A stretch of DNA of 33,514 nt from UBA1259 sp964453915 (GCA_964453915.1 CAYVPW010000011.1:1-33514), one strand, 5' to 3'. Positions 14,202-22,415 are shown, counted from the first letter of the stretch. Notes: generated by a model from the sequence alone, not told the origin. A program made the numbers and translations.

Positions 14202-15875
14202 TTATTTGTTAATATATTGCTTTAAAGAAAAGGCAACGTTGGTTATATGATCGCCAACCCTTTCTAAATTAGAAACGGTTTGCAAGTATATAGAACCAAG
14301 TTCCGGAGTACATTCTCCGTTTTTAACCCTTTCTATATGTTTAACTTCTAAATCTATACTGTACTTATCTACACTCTCTTCTAAAACGTCTACCTCGGGG
14401 AGCAAAGATACATCTCTTTCTGCAAAGGCTTTTAGAGCCTTATCGTGAAGTTTTATAATCGTCTCCGTCACTTCTTTAAGTTCTTCTTGCGCAGCAGCCG
14501 AAAAACGCATATTTTCGTTACGCATTTTTTGTGCGTATTCCATTATGTTTTCCGCATAATCGCCAACCCTTTCTATATCGCTTACCACGTGAAAATACGT
14601 TCCTATCTTTATCTCGTCCTTTCGGTTCATATCTTTTGCAATGAGTTTTGTAAGATAACGGGTTATTCCTTTGTATAAATGATTTAGAACGTTTTCGTTT
14701 TCTTCTAACTCTTCGCCCCTTTCTACGGATTCATCTAAAAGCATAGAAACGGATATTTCTATATTTTCCTTAGCTAGTTCCGCAAGTCTTACTATTTCTT
14801 TTTTTGTATTATCCGCAGCAATGGGCGGAGTTTCCAAAAATCTATCGTCTATATAAGTAAATTTATACCTGTTCTCTCTTTCTCCGCGTTTTTCGGGAAT
14901 AATTAATTCCGCAAGTTTAACTAAACACTTAGTAAACGGCAATAACACTATGGTTGTCAACAAATTAAATAACGTGTGAAAGTTTGCTATAATTCTTTCC
15001 ATTGAATCGCCGCTTATAGTGTGCATAAATGCGCTTATAGAATCCGTCCAAACCCAAAGGGGAACGATACACACTATACAACCGAACAAATTGAATAAAA
15101 GGTGGATTATCGCAGTTCTTTTTGCATTTGTAGAAGTGCCGAAAGAGGAAATTATAGAAGTGATACAAGTTCCTATGTTAGAACCTAAAATAATAAACAC
15201 CGCCGTTCTAAAATTGATTGCGCCACCTAATGCAATCAATACACCGGTGACGGCTGCAGAACTTTGAATAAGGGCGGTAAATACTATACCGATTAAAAGA
15301 AGTAAAAGAGGAAAAATATTTTCATTTTGAAAAATACTTTCAAATACCGGCAATAACTTACGGTTTTGATCGCGTATTATACTATCTACAGATCTGCTCA
15401 TTATTTTTAGACCGATAAAAATCATACCTATACCGACGAATATATAACCTAGTCTTTTTATTTTATCTTTTTTACAAACCATGGTCATAACCATTCCGCC
15501 GGCAGCAATAAGCGCCGCAATGGCGTTCATATCTATTCCCTGCCCGTCTCCGGATAAAGATAAAATCTGAGCAGTAATCGTCGTCCCTATGTTTGCCCCC
15601 ATTATTACGGAAGTCGCTTGCGCAAGGGTCATAAGCCCTACGTTAACGAAACCAACTAACATAACGGTTGTCGCCGTTGAACTGTTTATGATTGCAGTGA
15701 CCGCCGCACCAACTCCAACTCCGGCAAAACGGTTAGAAGTCATTTTGCCAAGCATTTTCTTCATTTTATCGCCGGCAATCTGTTCTAGGTTAGAACCCAT
15801 AAATTTCATTCCAAACATCATAACGGCTATGCCGCCAAGCATAAAGAAAATGTTATATACTATCGTATCACTCAT
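14202..15875 (-). CDS. Na+/phosphate cotransporter family protein with C-terminal PhoU domains (NptA/PhoU-like)
   Basis: The protein has 557 residues. The membrane part (about 1-330) carries two inverted Na/Pi repeats, each with an SS-containing motif (AIINSSTATTVML near 62-74 and TALIQSSAAVTGV in the second half) and a partner GANIGTT / GSNIGTC. The C-terminal cytoplasmic part (about 345-555) contains PhoU-like helices with ERVGDYAENI and ERVGDHITNVA. It should import phosphate with Na+, the PhoU part probably acting in regulation. It has its own promoter (15909-15938) and an AAAGGAAAT ribosome-binding site. No Pho box was recognised. It is monocistronic, with the pgk promoter immediately downstream. 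Confidence 0.92.
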   Translation of the reverse strand: MSDTIVYNIFFMLGGIAVMMFGMKFMGSNLEQIAGDKMKKMLGKMTSNRFAGVGVGAAVTAIINSSTATTVMLVGFVNVGLMTLAQATSVIMGANIGTTITAQILSLSGDGQGIDMNAIAALIAAGGMVMTMVCKKDKIKRLGYIFVGIGMIFIGLKIMSRSVDSIIRDQNRKLLPVFESIFQNENIFPLLLLLIGIVFTALIQSSAAVTGVLIALGGAINFRTAVFIILGSNIGTCITSIISSFGTSTNAKRTAIIHLLFNLFGCIVCIVPLWVWTDSISAFMHTISGDSMERIIANFHTLFNLLTTIVLLPFTKCLVKLAELIIPEKRGERENRYKFTYIDDRFLETPPIAADNTKKEIVRLAELAKENIEISVSMLLDESVERGEELEENENVLNHLYKGITRYLTKLIAKDMNRKDEIKIGTYFHVVSDIERVGDYAENIMEYAQKMRNENMRFSAAAQEELKEVTETIIKLHDKALKAFAERDVSLLPEVDVLEESVDKYSIDLEVKHIERVKNGECTPELGSIYLQTVSNLERVGDHITNVAFSLKQYINK

Positions 15876-15908
15876 AAATATTTCCTTTTGTAAGTATTGC
15901 GCAATTTT

Positions 15909-15938
15909 ATTCTACAATTATTTTATCTTTTGTGTCAA
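15909..15938 (-). promoter_or_regulatory. Sigma-A promoter of the Na/Pi cotransporter gene
   Basis: TTGACA (15933-15938), 18 bases, TAGAAT (15909-15914) on the minus strand, just behind the trmL stop, with a start near 15902 and a short leader. Confidence 0.75.
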
Positions 15939-15955
15939 ACGATTTTACACAATTT

Positions 15956-16447
15956 TTACCTTTGCGGTATTTCACCTTCCGTGTTAAAGTTCTCAAATCC
16001 GCCCTGCCTTAAAGCTTCGTATACGCCCACGCACACAGAGTTAGATAAATTTAAAGAACGCAAATTACCCATCATAGGAATTCTTACGCACTCGTCGTAA
16101 TGCTCTTTTAGCAAATCTTCCGGCAAACCTTTAGTTTCTTTTCCAAACACCAAAAAATCCCCGTCCTTATACTTTGCGTCTGAATGAATAATCTTTGACT
16201 TAGTAGAAAAAAACCAAAAATTATCCCCCTTATAGTACTTGTCCATAAGTTCCGCCAAATTTTCGTAATAATGGATTTCAACAAAATTCCAGTAATCTAA
16301 TCCGGCACGCTTTAAATACTTGTCCGATACTTCAAAGCCAAGCGGCTTTACCATATGTAAAACGCTTCCCGTCACGGCGCAGGTCCTTGCAATATTACCT
16401 GCGTTTTGCGGAATTTCGGGTTCTACTAGCACAACGTTTAATTTCAT
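15956..16447 (-). CDS. trmL: tRNA (cytidine/uridine-34-2'-O)-methyltransferase TrmL
   Basis: This is a 163-residue SPOUT-class methyltransferase from the ATG at 16447, which has AAGGAG eight bases upstream and starts MKLNVVLVEPEIPQNAGNIA, exactly like the family. The frame stays open further upstream to 16495, but that would overlap the preceding gene and has no ribosome-binding site. Motifs are EPEIPQNAGNIART, FGKETKGLPEDLL (SAM-binding knot) and RIPMMGNLRSLNLSNSVCVGVYEALRQ. It methylates the wobble ribose of tRNA-Leu species. It lies 13 bases after the nitrilase-fold gene and appears to be in one operon with it. Confidence 0.94.
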   Translation of the reverse strand: MKLNVVLVEPEIPQNAGNIARTCAVTGSVLHMVKPLGFEVSDKYLKRAGLDYWNFVEIHYYENLAELMDKYYKGDNFWFFSTKSKIIHSDAKYKDGDFLVFGKETKGLPEDLLKEHYDECVRIPMMGNLRSLNLSNSVCVGVYEALRQGGFENFNTEGEIPQR

Positions 16448-16460
16448 TTTTATCTCCTTT

Positions 16461-17141
16461 TTAATAACCGGAATTAAAATCGCGGTATAATCCACGTCTT
16501 CTAGAACTGATAAGTCTAAAATCTCTTTCGGTTTTTACTTTTGCTTTTATTAAGTCTGAAGTACCTGCAACGGTAATATTTCCTTTATAATCCGCCACAC
16601 AGGCATAGTTTTTAGAGCACAATGCCATACTCACGCCGTTGCAATACGCCATAGTCCTAAGCGTTATTTGCGGCATTGTATCTTCTACCCTTTTAAACAC
16701 GCAAACTATAAAATCCGCATCGCAAAGGGTTAAAACTCTGGTGGATTCCGGAAAAAACAAGTCTTCCCAAACGATGATTCCTATCTTACCTTTAGACGTA
16801 TCGTAAACTCTAAAGTTTGCGCCCGGAACGAATTCGCTTTCGTCTATTGTATGCACGGCGTCCGAAACACCTAAAATTTTGCCTCTATCCGCAATAGCGG
16901 CGGAATGACGGAAAGTTCCGTAAGTATCCGTATCGCAACCACAAATCACAACGCTTTCCGTTTGCTTAGAAAGTTTTGCCAAGTCCTGAAAATACTCCGT
17001 TTCTCCGGCAAGTTCTTTTTTATAACTGACTAATCCCAACCCGTTAAAGCCAAAAACCAACAGGTCGTGTTTACCTATTTTAGAAAGTTTTTCTTGCCAA
17101 ACTACGTTTATGGTATCTGCGGTGGCAAAACATACGTCCAT
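16461..17141 (-). CDS. Nitrilase-fold (carbon-nitrogen hydrolase) protein lacking the catalytic triad
   Basis: The protein has 226 residues. The overall pattern matches the C-N hydrolase superfamily: an N-terminal strand with LLVFGFNGL (27-35), a central GVSDAVHTIDESEFVPG (91-107), KGKIGIIVWEDLFFPESTRVL (117-137) and the DADFIVCVF strand. The Glu-Lys-Cys triad seems absent. The glutamate position (normally FPE) is Phe32, the lysine position (normally K-h-L) is about Ala95, and the nucleophile (normally C-x-D-x-x-F-P-E) is Trp125. Asp127 and FPE are kept. It is short for the family (about 260-300). It has a GGGAG ribosome-binding site, a likely promoter (17172-17201) and intact reading, so it looks like a maintained pseudoenzyme rather than a decaying gene. 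Its role is unknown; it is paired with trmL. Confidence 0.75.
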   Translation of the reverse strand: MDVCFATADTINVVWQEKLSKIGKHDLLVFGFNGLGLVSYKKELAGETEYFQDLAKLSKQTESVVICGCDTDTYGTFRHSAAIADRGKILGVSDAVHTIDESEFVPGANFRVYDTSKGKIGIIVWEDLFFPESTRVLTLCDADFIVCVFKRVEDTMPQITLRTMAYCNGVSMALCSKNYACVADYKGNITVAGTSDLIKAKVKTERDFRLISSRRRGLYRDFNSGY

Positions 17142-17171
17142 AAGATTTCTCCCTTTTTCTTTTACTTATTT

Positions 17172-17201
17172 ATCATATTTCGGGAGAAAGGTTTTTGTTA
17201 A
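17172..17201 (-). promoter_or_regulatory. Probable promoter of the nitrilase-fold gene and trmL
   Basis: TTAACA (17196-17201), 18 bases, TATGAT (17172-17177) on the minus strand, overlapping the 3' end of dusB. GGGAG lies about 10 bases before the ATG. Confidence 0.5.
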
Positions 17202-18133
17202 AGTTTTTCGTTTATTATATCCGCAATTTCCTTTACGCTTTGACAGGTCATAAGCGCAATTCTGGTTTCTTTAATTCCTTCCGCACTCTTAAAATAATAC
17301 GGCACGAATTTTCTAAATTCTACCGCTGCTTTTTTATCGCCGTACAACTCTTTCATTCTTTTTAAGTGCTCTAAAATAAAGGCTTTTTTCCCGTATGGGC
17401 TTATTGTATTCGTCAATTCGCAAAACAAAAACGGGTTTTCTATTCCGCCGCGGGCTAACATTACTCCGTCCGCCCCCGTTTTATCTATCATTAAACAAGC
17501 GTCTTTTGATGTAAAAATTCCGCCGTTGGCAATAACGGGAATATTTACTGCTTTTTTTGCGCTTTCTATGGCAAAAAAATCGGGTTCTCCGGAGTAATAC
17601 ATATCTCTTACTCTGCCGTGAACCGTTATAAAACTTGCGCCGACTTGTTCCGCCATAACCGCAAAATCTTTTGCAACGTTATCACCTTTTTTTATGCCCG
17701 TTCTTATCTTTACGGAAATTATTTTGCCGCTTTTTACACATTCTTTAACAATCTTTTCCGCTAACAATATATCGCACAAAAGTGCGCTTCCCTCTCCGTT
17801 TTTAAACACTTTCGGAACGGGACACCCCATATTGATATCCACAAATTTAAAATGCGCAAGATCCTCGCTTTCGCAAGCCTTACGCATATAGTACGGGTCG
17901 GAGCCGAAAATCTGCGCCGACGTTAAATCGTAATTTTTGGTTTTTAAAAGAATTTTACTTCCTTCCCCACCGAAAGAAAGCCCTTTTGCGCTAACTAGTT
18001 CGGTAAAAGTAAGCCCTGCGCCCGTCTCGCAAATAAGAGAACGGAAAGCACAGTCCGTATACCCTGCCATGGGTGCCATAAAAACGTTGTTTTTTATTTT
18101 TTCGCCGCCAGCATTAAGGCATTTTAGTTGCAT
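17198..18133 (-). CDS. dusB: tRNA-dihydrouridine synthase (DusB type)
   Basis: This 311-residue FMN-dependent enzyme reduces specific uridines in tRNA. The N-terminal NNVFMAPMAGYTDCAFR and ELVSAKG, the active-site Cys104 in NMGCPVPKVFKNGEGSALL, VKIRTG, ITVHGRVRDMYYSG, IPVIANGGI and GADGVMLARGG (FMN phosphate site) are all present. I chose the ATG at 18133, which has GGGGTG just upstream; a GTG two codons earlier is possible. The start overlaps the end of the flippase gene by 20 bases. In other Firmicutes dusB neighbours differ, so the grouping gives no functional hint. Confidence 0.94.
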   Translation of the reverse strand: MQLKCLNAGGEKIKNNVFMAPMAGYTDCAFRSLICETGAGLTFTELVSAKGLSFGGEGSKILLKTKNYDLTSAQIFGSDPYYMRKACESEDLAHFKFVDINMGCPVPKVFKNGEGSALLCDILLAEKIVKECVKSGKIISVKIRTGIKKGDNVAKDFAVMAEQVGASFITVHGRVRDMYYSGEPDFFAIESAKKAVNIPVIANGGIFTSKDACLMIDKTGADGVMLARGGIENPFLFCELTNTISPYGKKAFILEHLKRMKELYGDKKAAVEFRKFVPYYFKSAEGIKETRIALMTCQSVKEIADIINEKL

Positions 18134-19454
18134 AAGCACCCCGTTTTGTCTTTAATATAATAAAGTTTATCAAAACGGCGGTAAAATAGCAAGCGATTGA
18201 AGATATTCCGCCCGCATAAATATTTAATTCGGGAACTTTCAACAAGATTACGCAAAGTATAATTCTTACGGCTAGCCCCACTCCCGCCCCTATAAGCGGA
18301 AGATACGCTTTCCCTAAACCTATCAAAACGGAATTTTGAGTTTGCAGTAAAGATAAAAACAAAACGTTTACGGATAAAAGCTTAATGAGTTTTACCGTTA
18401 TTGCTTTTTCCGTTTCTCCAAGTCCGCCAAATAAAACGCCTACCGCAAAGTTAGAAAAAAAGTAAACGCATAAAGCGAATATAAAAGAAGAAAAAAAAGT
18501 GAACCTTAGCGTAAACTTTTGGTTTTTTAATTTTTCCGCTTTATCTTTTGCACCGCTTATAAAAGGCACTGCTACAACGGAAAGCCCGTAACAAACGGAA
18601 ACGGGCAAATTTATAACCGTGTTGGCAGCACCGGAAAACAGCCCGTATAAAACGGTTGCGTCTTTTCTGTATTCAGAAAGTAAATTTACTATTAAAAAAC
18701 TATCCGCAATTTGAGATAGCGGAACAAATATGCCTATCAACATTATGGGCACGGTGTAATAAATAACTTTTTTTAAGTCTATTAAAAAATTGCTTTCTTC
18801 TTTTGGAAAGTTAAGGGATAGAATTCTATTTCTTCTTTTATACACCGCATATAGGTATATAAGCGCAAAGGCTTCTGATATGGCAACGCCCAAAGTTGCG
18901 CCGCCAACCGCCAAGGGCACGTTAGGCAAAAACGCCTTTATCAAAAGCAGCCCCGCAATAAGTTTTACTACCTGCTCTAATATTTGAGAAATAGCGGTAT
19001 GCTTCATATTCATAAGCCCCTGAAAGTATCCCCTATAACAGGATATTAAAGAAACTAAAATAATAGCGGGGGCTAAAAACAAATACCCTAAAAAAGCGTT
19101 GCCGTTCCCTTGCCAAGCGGATAAATATTTTGCAAACACCATTGTTAAAAGGGTAAAAAGTCCGCCGAAAAGCGCAAAAAACTTTATGCTGTTTTTTAAT
19201 ATGCGCCCCGCATACCTTTCCTTATCCGGCGCGCGGTACTCTGCTATTATTTTAGAAAGAGCGTTAGGCACGCCTGCGCCCGAAAAATCCAGCAAAACAC
19301 AATAAACGGGAAAGACCATTTGATATAGTCCAAGTCCTTCTCCGCCCAAAAGGTTTGTAAGCGGAACTCTGTATATTGCACCTAAAATTTTTGCAATAAA
19401 CGCCCCTCCGCCCAAAAGCAATGCGCCGTTTATTATTTTTTTTCGGGAATCCAT
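18114..19454 (-). CDS. Multidrug/oligosaccharidyl-lipid/polysaccharide flippase, YabM/SpoVB type
   Basis: The protein has 446 residues and about 12-14 hydrophobic segments of the MOP exporter superfamily. The family's opening KIINGALLLGGGAFIAKILGAIYRVPL is present, as are RGYFQGLMNMKHTAISQILEQVVK and the GIFVPLSQIADSFLI region. I chose the ATG at 19454; a GTG at 19475 overlaps the spoVT stop as GTGA. Neither has a clear Shine-Dalgarno, and an 18-base palindrome (19460-19477) covers this junction, so translation is probably coupled to spoVT. In Bacillus subtilis spoVT is followed by yabM, a homologous transporter gene, so this is likely the orthologue. Such proteins flip undecaprenyl-linked envelope precursors; the exact substrate is unknown. 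Confidence 0.85.
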   Translation of the reverse strand: MDSRKKIINGALLLGGGAFIAKILGAIYRVPLTNLLGGEGLGLYQMVFPVYCVLLDFSGAGVPNALSKIIAEYRAPDKERYAGRILKNSIKFFALFGGLFTLLTMVFAKYLSAWQGNGNAFLGYLFLAPAIILVSLISCYRGYFQGLMNMKHTAISQILEQVVKLIAGLLLIKAFLPNVPLAVGGATLGVAISEAFALIYLYAVYKRRNRILSLNFPKEESNFLIDLKKVIYYTVPIMLIGIFVPLSQIADSFLIVNLLSEYRKDATVLYGLFSGAANTVINLPVSVCYGLSVVAVPFISGAKDKAEKLKNQKFTLRFTFFSSFIFALCVYFFSNFAVGVLFGGLGETEKAITVKLIKLLSVNVLFLSLLQTQNSVLIGLGKAYLPLIGAGVGLAVRIILCVILLKVPELNIYAGGISSIACYFTAVLINFIILKTKRGAYATKMP

Positions 19455-19459
19455 ATGTA

Positions 19460-19477
19460 GAGTGAATAAATTCACTC
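19460..19477. repeat. Perfect palindrome over the spoVT stop codon
   Basis: GAGTGAAT-AA-ATTCACTC has 8-base arms. It contains the spoVT stop and ends six bases before the flippase ATG. It probably affects translational coupling. Confidence 0.5.
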
Positions 19478-20014
19478 GAAACGCTTTGCTAAAAACTCGG
19501 CGGCAAGTTTAACCAACTTTACGTCTAAAGAAGAAAATCTCAAAGTTTTTTCTTCGTCCCACAATATTACCGAACCATAGCAATCGCCGCTGCTTACTAC
19601 TGGCACAATCACTTGATTTTCGTAATTAAACGCTTCGCCCGAAAAAACGCTTGCGGGCTTTCTTCCGTCTGCACGGCAGTTGCAAATTTCAGACCTGTTT
19701 TTCATTATGCGTTCAATATCTTTGCTCACCGTGCTTCCGATAACTTCTTTTGCTTTTGTATTAGAGAAAACAACGGTATCCGTATCGGTAATAATGCAGT
19801 TTTTACCGCTGGTGGCAGTTAAACTTTCCCCCACTGAAAAGGCTAAATCCGTTTCGCCGCCAAGCGGAGAATATTTCTTGAATAAAAGTTCGTCTTTATT
19901 AGTAAATATTTCCAGCGGGTCGCCTTCTTTTATTCTTAAAGTTTTTCTTATTTCTTTTGGGATAACAACCCTGCCTAAATCGTCTATTCTTCTTACAATA
20001 CCCGTATCGCGCAT
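19472..20014 (-). CDS. spoVT: Stage V sporulation protein T (AbrB-type regulator)
   Basis: The protein has 180 residues. The N-terminal AbrB-like swapped-hairpin DNA-binding domain reads TGIVRRIDDLGRVVIPKEIR and TLRIKEGDPLEIF, almost identical to Bacillus SpoVT. A GAF-like domain (about 55-178) ends in FSSLDVKLVKLAAEFLAKRFE. SpoVT tunes late forespore gene expression under sigma-G. The GGAGG ribosome-binding site lies in the 3' arm of a terminator-like hairpin, separated from the ATG only by T residues. A sigma-G-like promoter overlaps the 5' arm (20037-20065), which would exclude that arm from the spoVT message. It is followed by the YabM/SpoVB-type flippase, overlapping at the stop codon. 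Confidence 0.96.
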   Translation of the reverse strand: MRDTGIVRRIDDLGRVVIPKEIRKTLRIKEGDPLEIFTNKDELLFKKYSPLGGETDLAFSVGESLTATSGKNCIITDTDTVVFSNTKAKEVIGSTVSKDIERIMKNRSEICNCRADGRKPASVFSGEAFNYENQVIVPVVSSGDCYGSVILWDEEKTLRFSSLDVKLVKLAAEFLAKRFE

Positions 20015-20051
20015 AAAAAAACCTCCGTATACTCGGTAGTATGCGAAGGTT
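20015..20051 (-). terminator. Terminator hairpin merged with the spoVT ribosome-binding site
   Basis: A 13-bp stem (20020-20032 / 20039-20051, one wobble and one mismatch) with loop TACCGA (minus strand) is followed by six T directly before the spoVT ATG. It should terminate the upstream metallo-hydrolase transcript. Its 3' arm carries the spoVT GGAGG. Confidence 0.75.
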
Positions 20052-20065
20052 TATATTATTTATTC
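20037..20065 (-). promoter_or_regulatory. Candidate sigma-G promoter of spoVT
   Basis: On the minus strand GAATA (20061-20065), 17 bases, CATACTA (20037-20043) matches the sigma-G pattern GHATR ... CATNHTA. The start would be near 20030, giving a leader of about 16 bases that contains GGAGG without the hairpin's 5' arm. Bacillus subtilis spoVT is sigma-G dependent. Confidence 0.65.
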
Positions 20066-20101
20066 CGAATTAAAGTAAGCGATTTTTTATTCGCCTAATA
20101 T

Positions 20102-21235
20102 TTAAGCGACTTTCCACTCTGGCGGCGGAGTTCTGTTGTTTTTAAACCAATCCGTATCTTTTAACAACACGTTGCTATAAGAGCAATTCACGGTAAAAGA
20201 ATCCGAATTAGAAACAAAAACAACGTTTCCGTTAAGTGATTTATACGTCTTTCCTTGGTCGTTTACAAATATGGTCGGAACATATATTTTATCCGTATAC
20301 GGTGCAATTCTGTCAATAAATTCTTGCGTTGGAAATTTGTTTTCTTCCGCATCTGTATATTCACTGCTTCCCGCACAACAACAAACGCAAACGTTTTTAG
20401 GTTTTATCACGCTTAAAAGACAATTATTAGAAGATGTTTTAGAGCCGTGGTGTCCCGCTTTATAAAGTTCTACTTCCGGCAAGTCGTTAAGTTCAACCAG
20501 TTTTTCTTCTCCCGCCTTTTCTAAATCTCCCGTAAACAAAAGGTTTCTATCTCCGTGCGTAAAAAGTGTGCAAACTGAATGATTATTTTCTCCCGAACCC
20601 GCCTTATTGTGATAGTAATAACTGTTAAGGATTGTCATTTTTACAGAGTCCGAAAGGCTGAATTCGTAATTGCCGCTATCTATACACTCTTTTGCCGTAT
20701 AATGTACTGCACCCGCATCTATTGCTTCTTGTCTTTCTCTTAAATAATCGCCGTACATTTTTGCGGTTTCTTTTTGATTGGTTTGCGCAAAATCTATAAT
20801 CGTACCTATGGTATACCTGTTAAACAAACTGTTTTCCGTTGTAAAACACGCATAGTGGTCCTCGTGTGCGTGAGTCACTATAACGTATTCTAAAACGTTA
20901 TCCGTGCAATAGGTAGAAATGTAGTTATCCAAAGTATCTATGCAAGCAGTTTTAGACCCTGCATCTATCAACACCTCTACGTCTCCTACTTTTATAAGCG
21001 TGCAATCTCCCGTATAATAACTGCCAAGTTCCGGAAAATGCACAGTCATTTCGCCGGTAATGGGCACAACTTCTTTTTGGAAATATTTTTTATATATGTA
21101 ATATCCGCCTATTGCAAGTGCGATAATTAAAAATGCAAGAAAAACGGCTAAAGCCGGAGATTTTTTAGCAACCTTTTTAGCCGTTTTTACCGCTTGTTTT
21201 TTAGCGCTGTTTCTTGTTGTTTTTTTATTTGCCAT
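20102..21235 (-). CDS. Membrane-anchored ComEC-like metallo-beta-lactamase-fold hydrolase
   Basis: The protein has 377 residues. A Lys-rich start (residues 1-26) is followed by one membrane helix (about 27-48), so the catalytic domain should be outside the cell. Metal motifs are THAHEDH (121-127), LLFTGDLEKAGE and the C-terminal AGHHGSKTSSN. Their order and the GHHGS motif are typical of the MBL domain of ComEC/Rec2 and its stand-alone relatives. In ComEC this domain is thought to cut the non-imported DNA strand; no ComEC channel is attached here. Two unusual features are the CVCCCAG cysteine cluster and a Pro-rich C-terminus. The ATG has AAAGGATAA. Substrate unproven: nucleic acid is plausible, but some relatives act on other phosphodiesters. 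Confidence 0.8.
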   Translation of the reverse strand: MANKKTTRNSAKKQAVKTAKKVAKKSPALAVFLAFLIIALAIGGYYIYKKYFQKEVVPITGEMTVHFPELGSYYTGDCTLIKVGDVEVLIDAGSKTACIDTLDNYISTYCTDNVLEYVIVTHAHEDHYACFTTENSLFNRYTIGTIIDFAQTNQKETAKMYGDYLRERQEAIDAGAVHYTAKECIDSGNYEFSLSDSVKMTILNSYYYHNKAGSGENNHSVCTLFTHGDRNLLFTGDLEKAGEEKLVELNDLPEVELYKAGHHGSKTSSNNCLLSVIKPKNVCVCCCAGSSEYTDAEENKFPTQEFIDRIAPYTDKIYVPTIFVNDQGKTYKSLNGNVVFVSNSDSFTVNCSYSNVLLKDTDWFKNNRTPPPEWKVA

Positions 21236-21315
21236 TATTATCCTTTTATTACGTTATCTAACGGTTGAGTAATACTTACTTCGCATAATTGCAAAATTGC
21301 TAATGCTAAACTGTG

Positions 21316-22290
21316 TTATAACAAAGTTTTTCTTAAAGTCTCTTCCGACTTATCGGATAAATATTTAAGCGGAACGTCAAAAACGGTCACTGCGCCGCTC
21401 TTTCCTTCTTTTGCAAGTTTGTAAACCGCCCTTGCATAAGCAGTTAAAACGCTTCCGGTAAATTGCGGATTAGAATCTAATTTTAAAGAAAGTTCCAAAA
21501 CGTGATTAACGTCTTTTTCCGTTTTTCCGCTTCTTAAAACAAAGCCGCCGTGGAAAAGTTTATTGTGCTTTTCTTTCAGTTCTTCTTCGCTTATAAAATG
21601 AACTATTACTTCGTAATCTTTAAAGTAATTTGGCATTTCTTTAATTTCTTTTTCTATTCTTGCAGCGTCCGCACCTTCTTCTAAAACAACAAAACACTCT
21701 CTATAATGCTTATCTCCCGTAGAAAGAATCGGGTTTTCGCCGTTTCTTACGCTTTCTAAAGCTTCTTCTTTAGGCACGGTATACTGAATAGCGTTTTTTA
21801 CGCCTTTAATTCTTCTTATAGCGTCGCTATGACCTTGCGAAACGCCCTTTCCCCAAAACGTGTAATCGTTCCCCTCGGGAAGAACCGCACCGAAAAGCAT
21901 ACGCGCAACGGAAAACATTCCGGGGTCCCAACCTATACTGATTGCACCAACCTTACCGTTTTCTTTTGCTATTTTATCTAAATTAGCAAAATATTCGGGT
22001 ATTTTTGCGTGCGTATCAAAAGAATCTACGGTATTAAAGTCTTTTAATATTCCGCCTGTTATTTGGGGAAGATCCGTAGCGCTTCCGCCGCAAACTATCA
22101 TAACGTCTATTTTATCTTTAAATTTTTCTATATCCTTAAACTCATACACGTTTACTTTTGTTAAAGGATTTACAGAAGCAGGGTTTCTTCTTGTAAATAT
22201 TCCCACAAGTTCCATATCAGAAGCGGCTTCTACCGCAAGATTTACGCCTTTGCCCAAATTGCCGTATCCTACAATTCCGATTTTTATCAT
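21316..22290 (-). CDS. ddh: meso-Diaminopimelate D-dehydrogenase
   Basis: This 324-residue NADPH-dependent enzyme converts tetrahydrodipicolinate and ammonia to meso-diaminopimelate in one step, supplying lysine and peptidoglycan. It begins MIKIGIVGYGNLGKGVNLAV (Rossmann dinucleotide fold) and keeps TRRNPASV, IGWDPGMFSVARMLF, WGKGVSQGHSDAIRRIKGV and AYARAVYKLAKEGKSGAVTVFDVP. Length matches the family (about 326). The frame is open for 43 more codons upstream, but that part is Lys/Tyr-rich low-complexity sequence. The ATG at 22290 has AAGGCGG nearby, so I start there. It is divergent from spoIIE. No confident promoter was found; TTTTCA-17-TAAAAT is the best candidate and is weak. Confidence 0.93.
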   Translation of the reverse strand: MIKIGIVGYGNLGKGVNLAVEAASDMELVGIFTRRNPASVNPLTKVNVYEFKDIEKFKDKIDVMIVCGGSATDLPQITGGILKDFNTVDSFDTHAKIPEYFANLDKIAKENGKVGAISIGWDPGMFSVARMLFGAVLPEGNDYTFWGKGVSQGHSDAIRRIKGVKNAIQYTVPKEEALESVRNGENPILSTGDKHYRECFVVLEEGADAARIEKEIKEMPNYFKDYEVIVHFISEEELKEKHNKLFHGGFVLRSGKTEKDVNHVLELSLKLDSNPQFTGSVLTAYARAVYKLAKEGKSGAVTVFDVPLKYLSDKSEETLRKTLL

Positions 22291-22408
22291 TTTATACACC
22301 GCCTTGTGTTTTAATTTATACCGTAATTTTACAACATAATCTTTGTTTTGAAAAGCGTTTTTATAAAACTTTTTTTTATACTTGCAATTACTTTTAATTA
22401 AGCCGTTT

Positions 22409-22415
22409 TTCGTCG
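22409..22415. promoter_or_regulatory. Possible Spo0A box upstream of spoIIE
   Basis: Read on the minus strand, CGACGAA matches the 0A box TGNCGAA except at the first base, 83 bases before the spoIIE ATG. spoIIE is a direct Spo0A target in Bacillus. The rest of the ddh-spoIIE gap (22291-22497) is AT-rich, with a possible TATACT -10 at 22458-22463 but no clear -35. Confidence 0.3.

Noticed and set aside
16448..16495. Longer TrmL start at 16495
   Set aside because: It would overlap the preceding gene and has no Shine-Dalgarno. The ATG at 16447 has AAGGAG and gives the usual family N-terminus.
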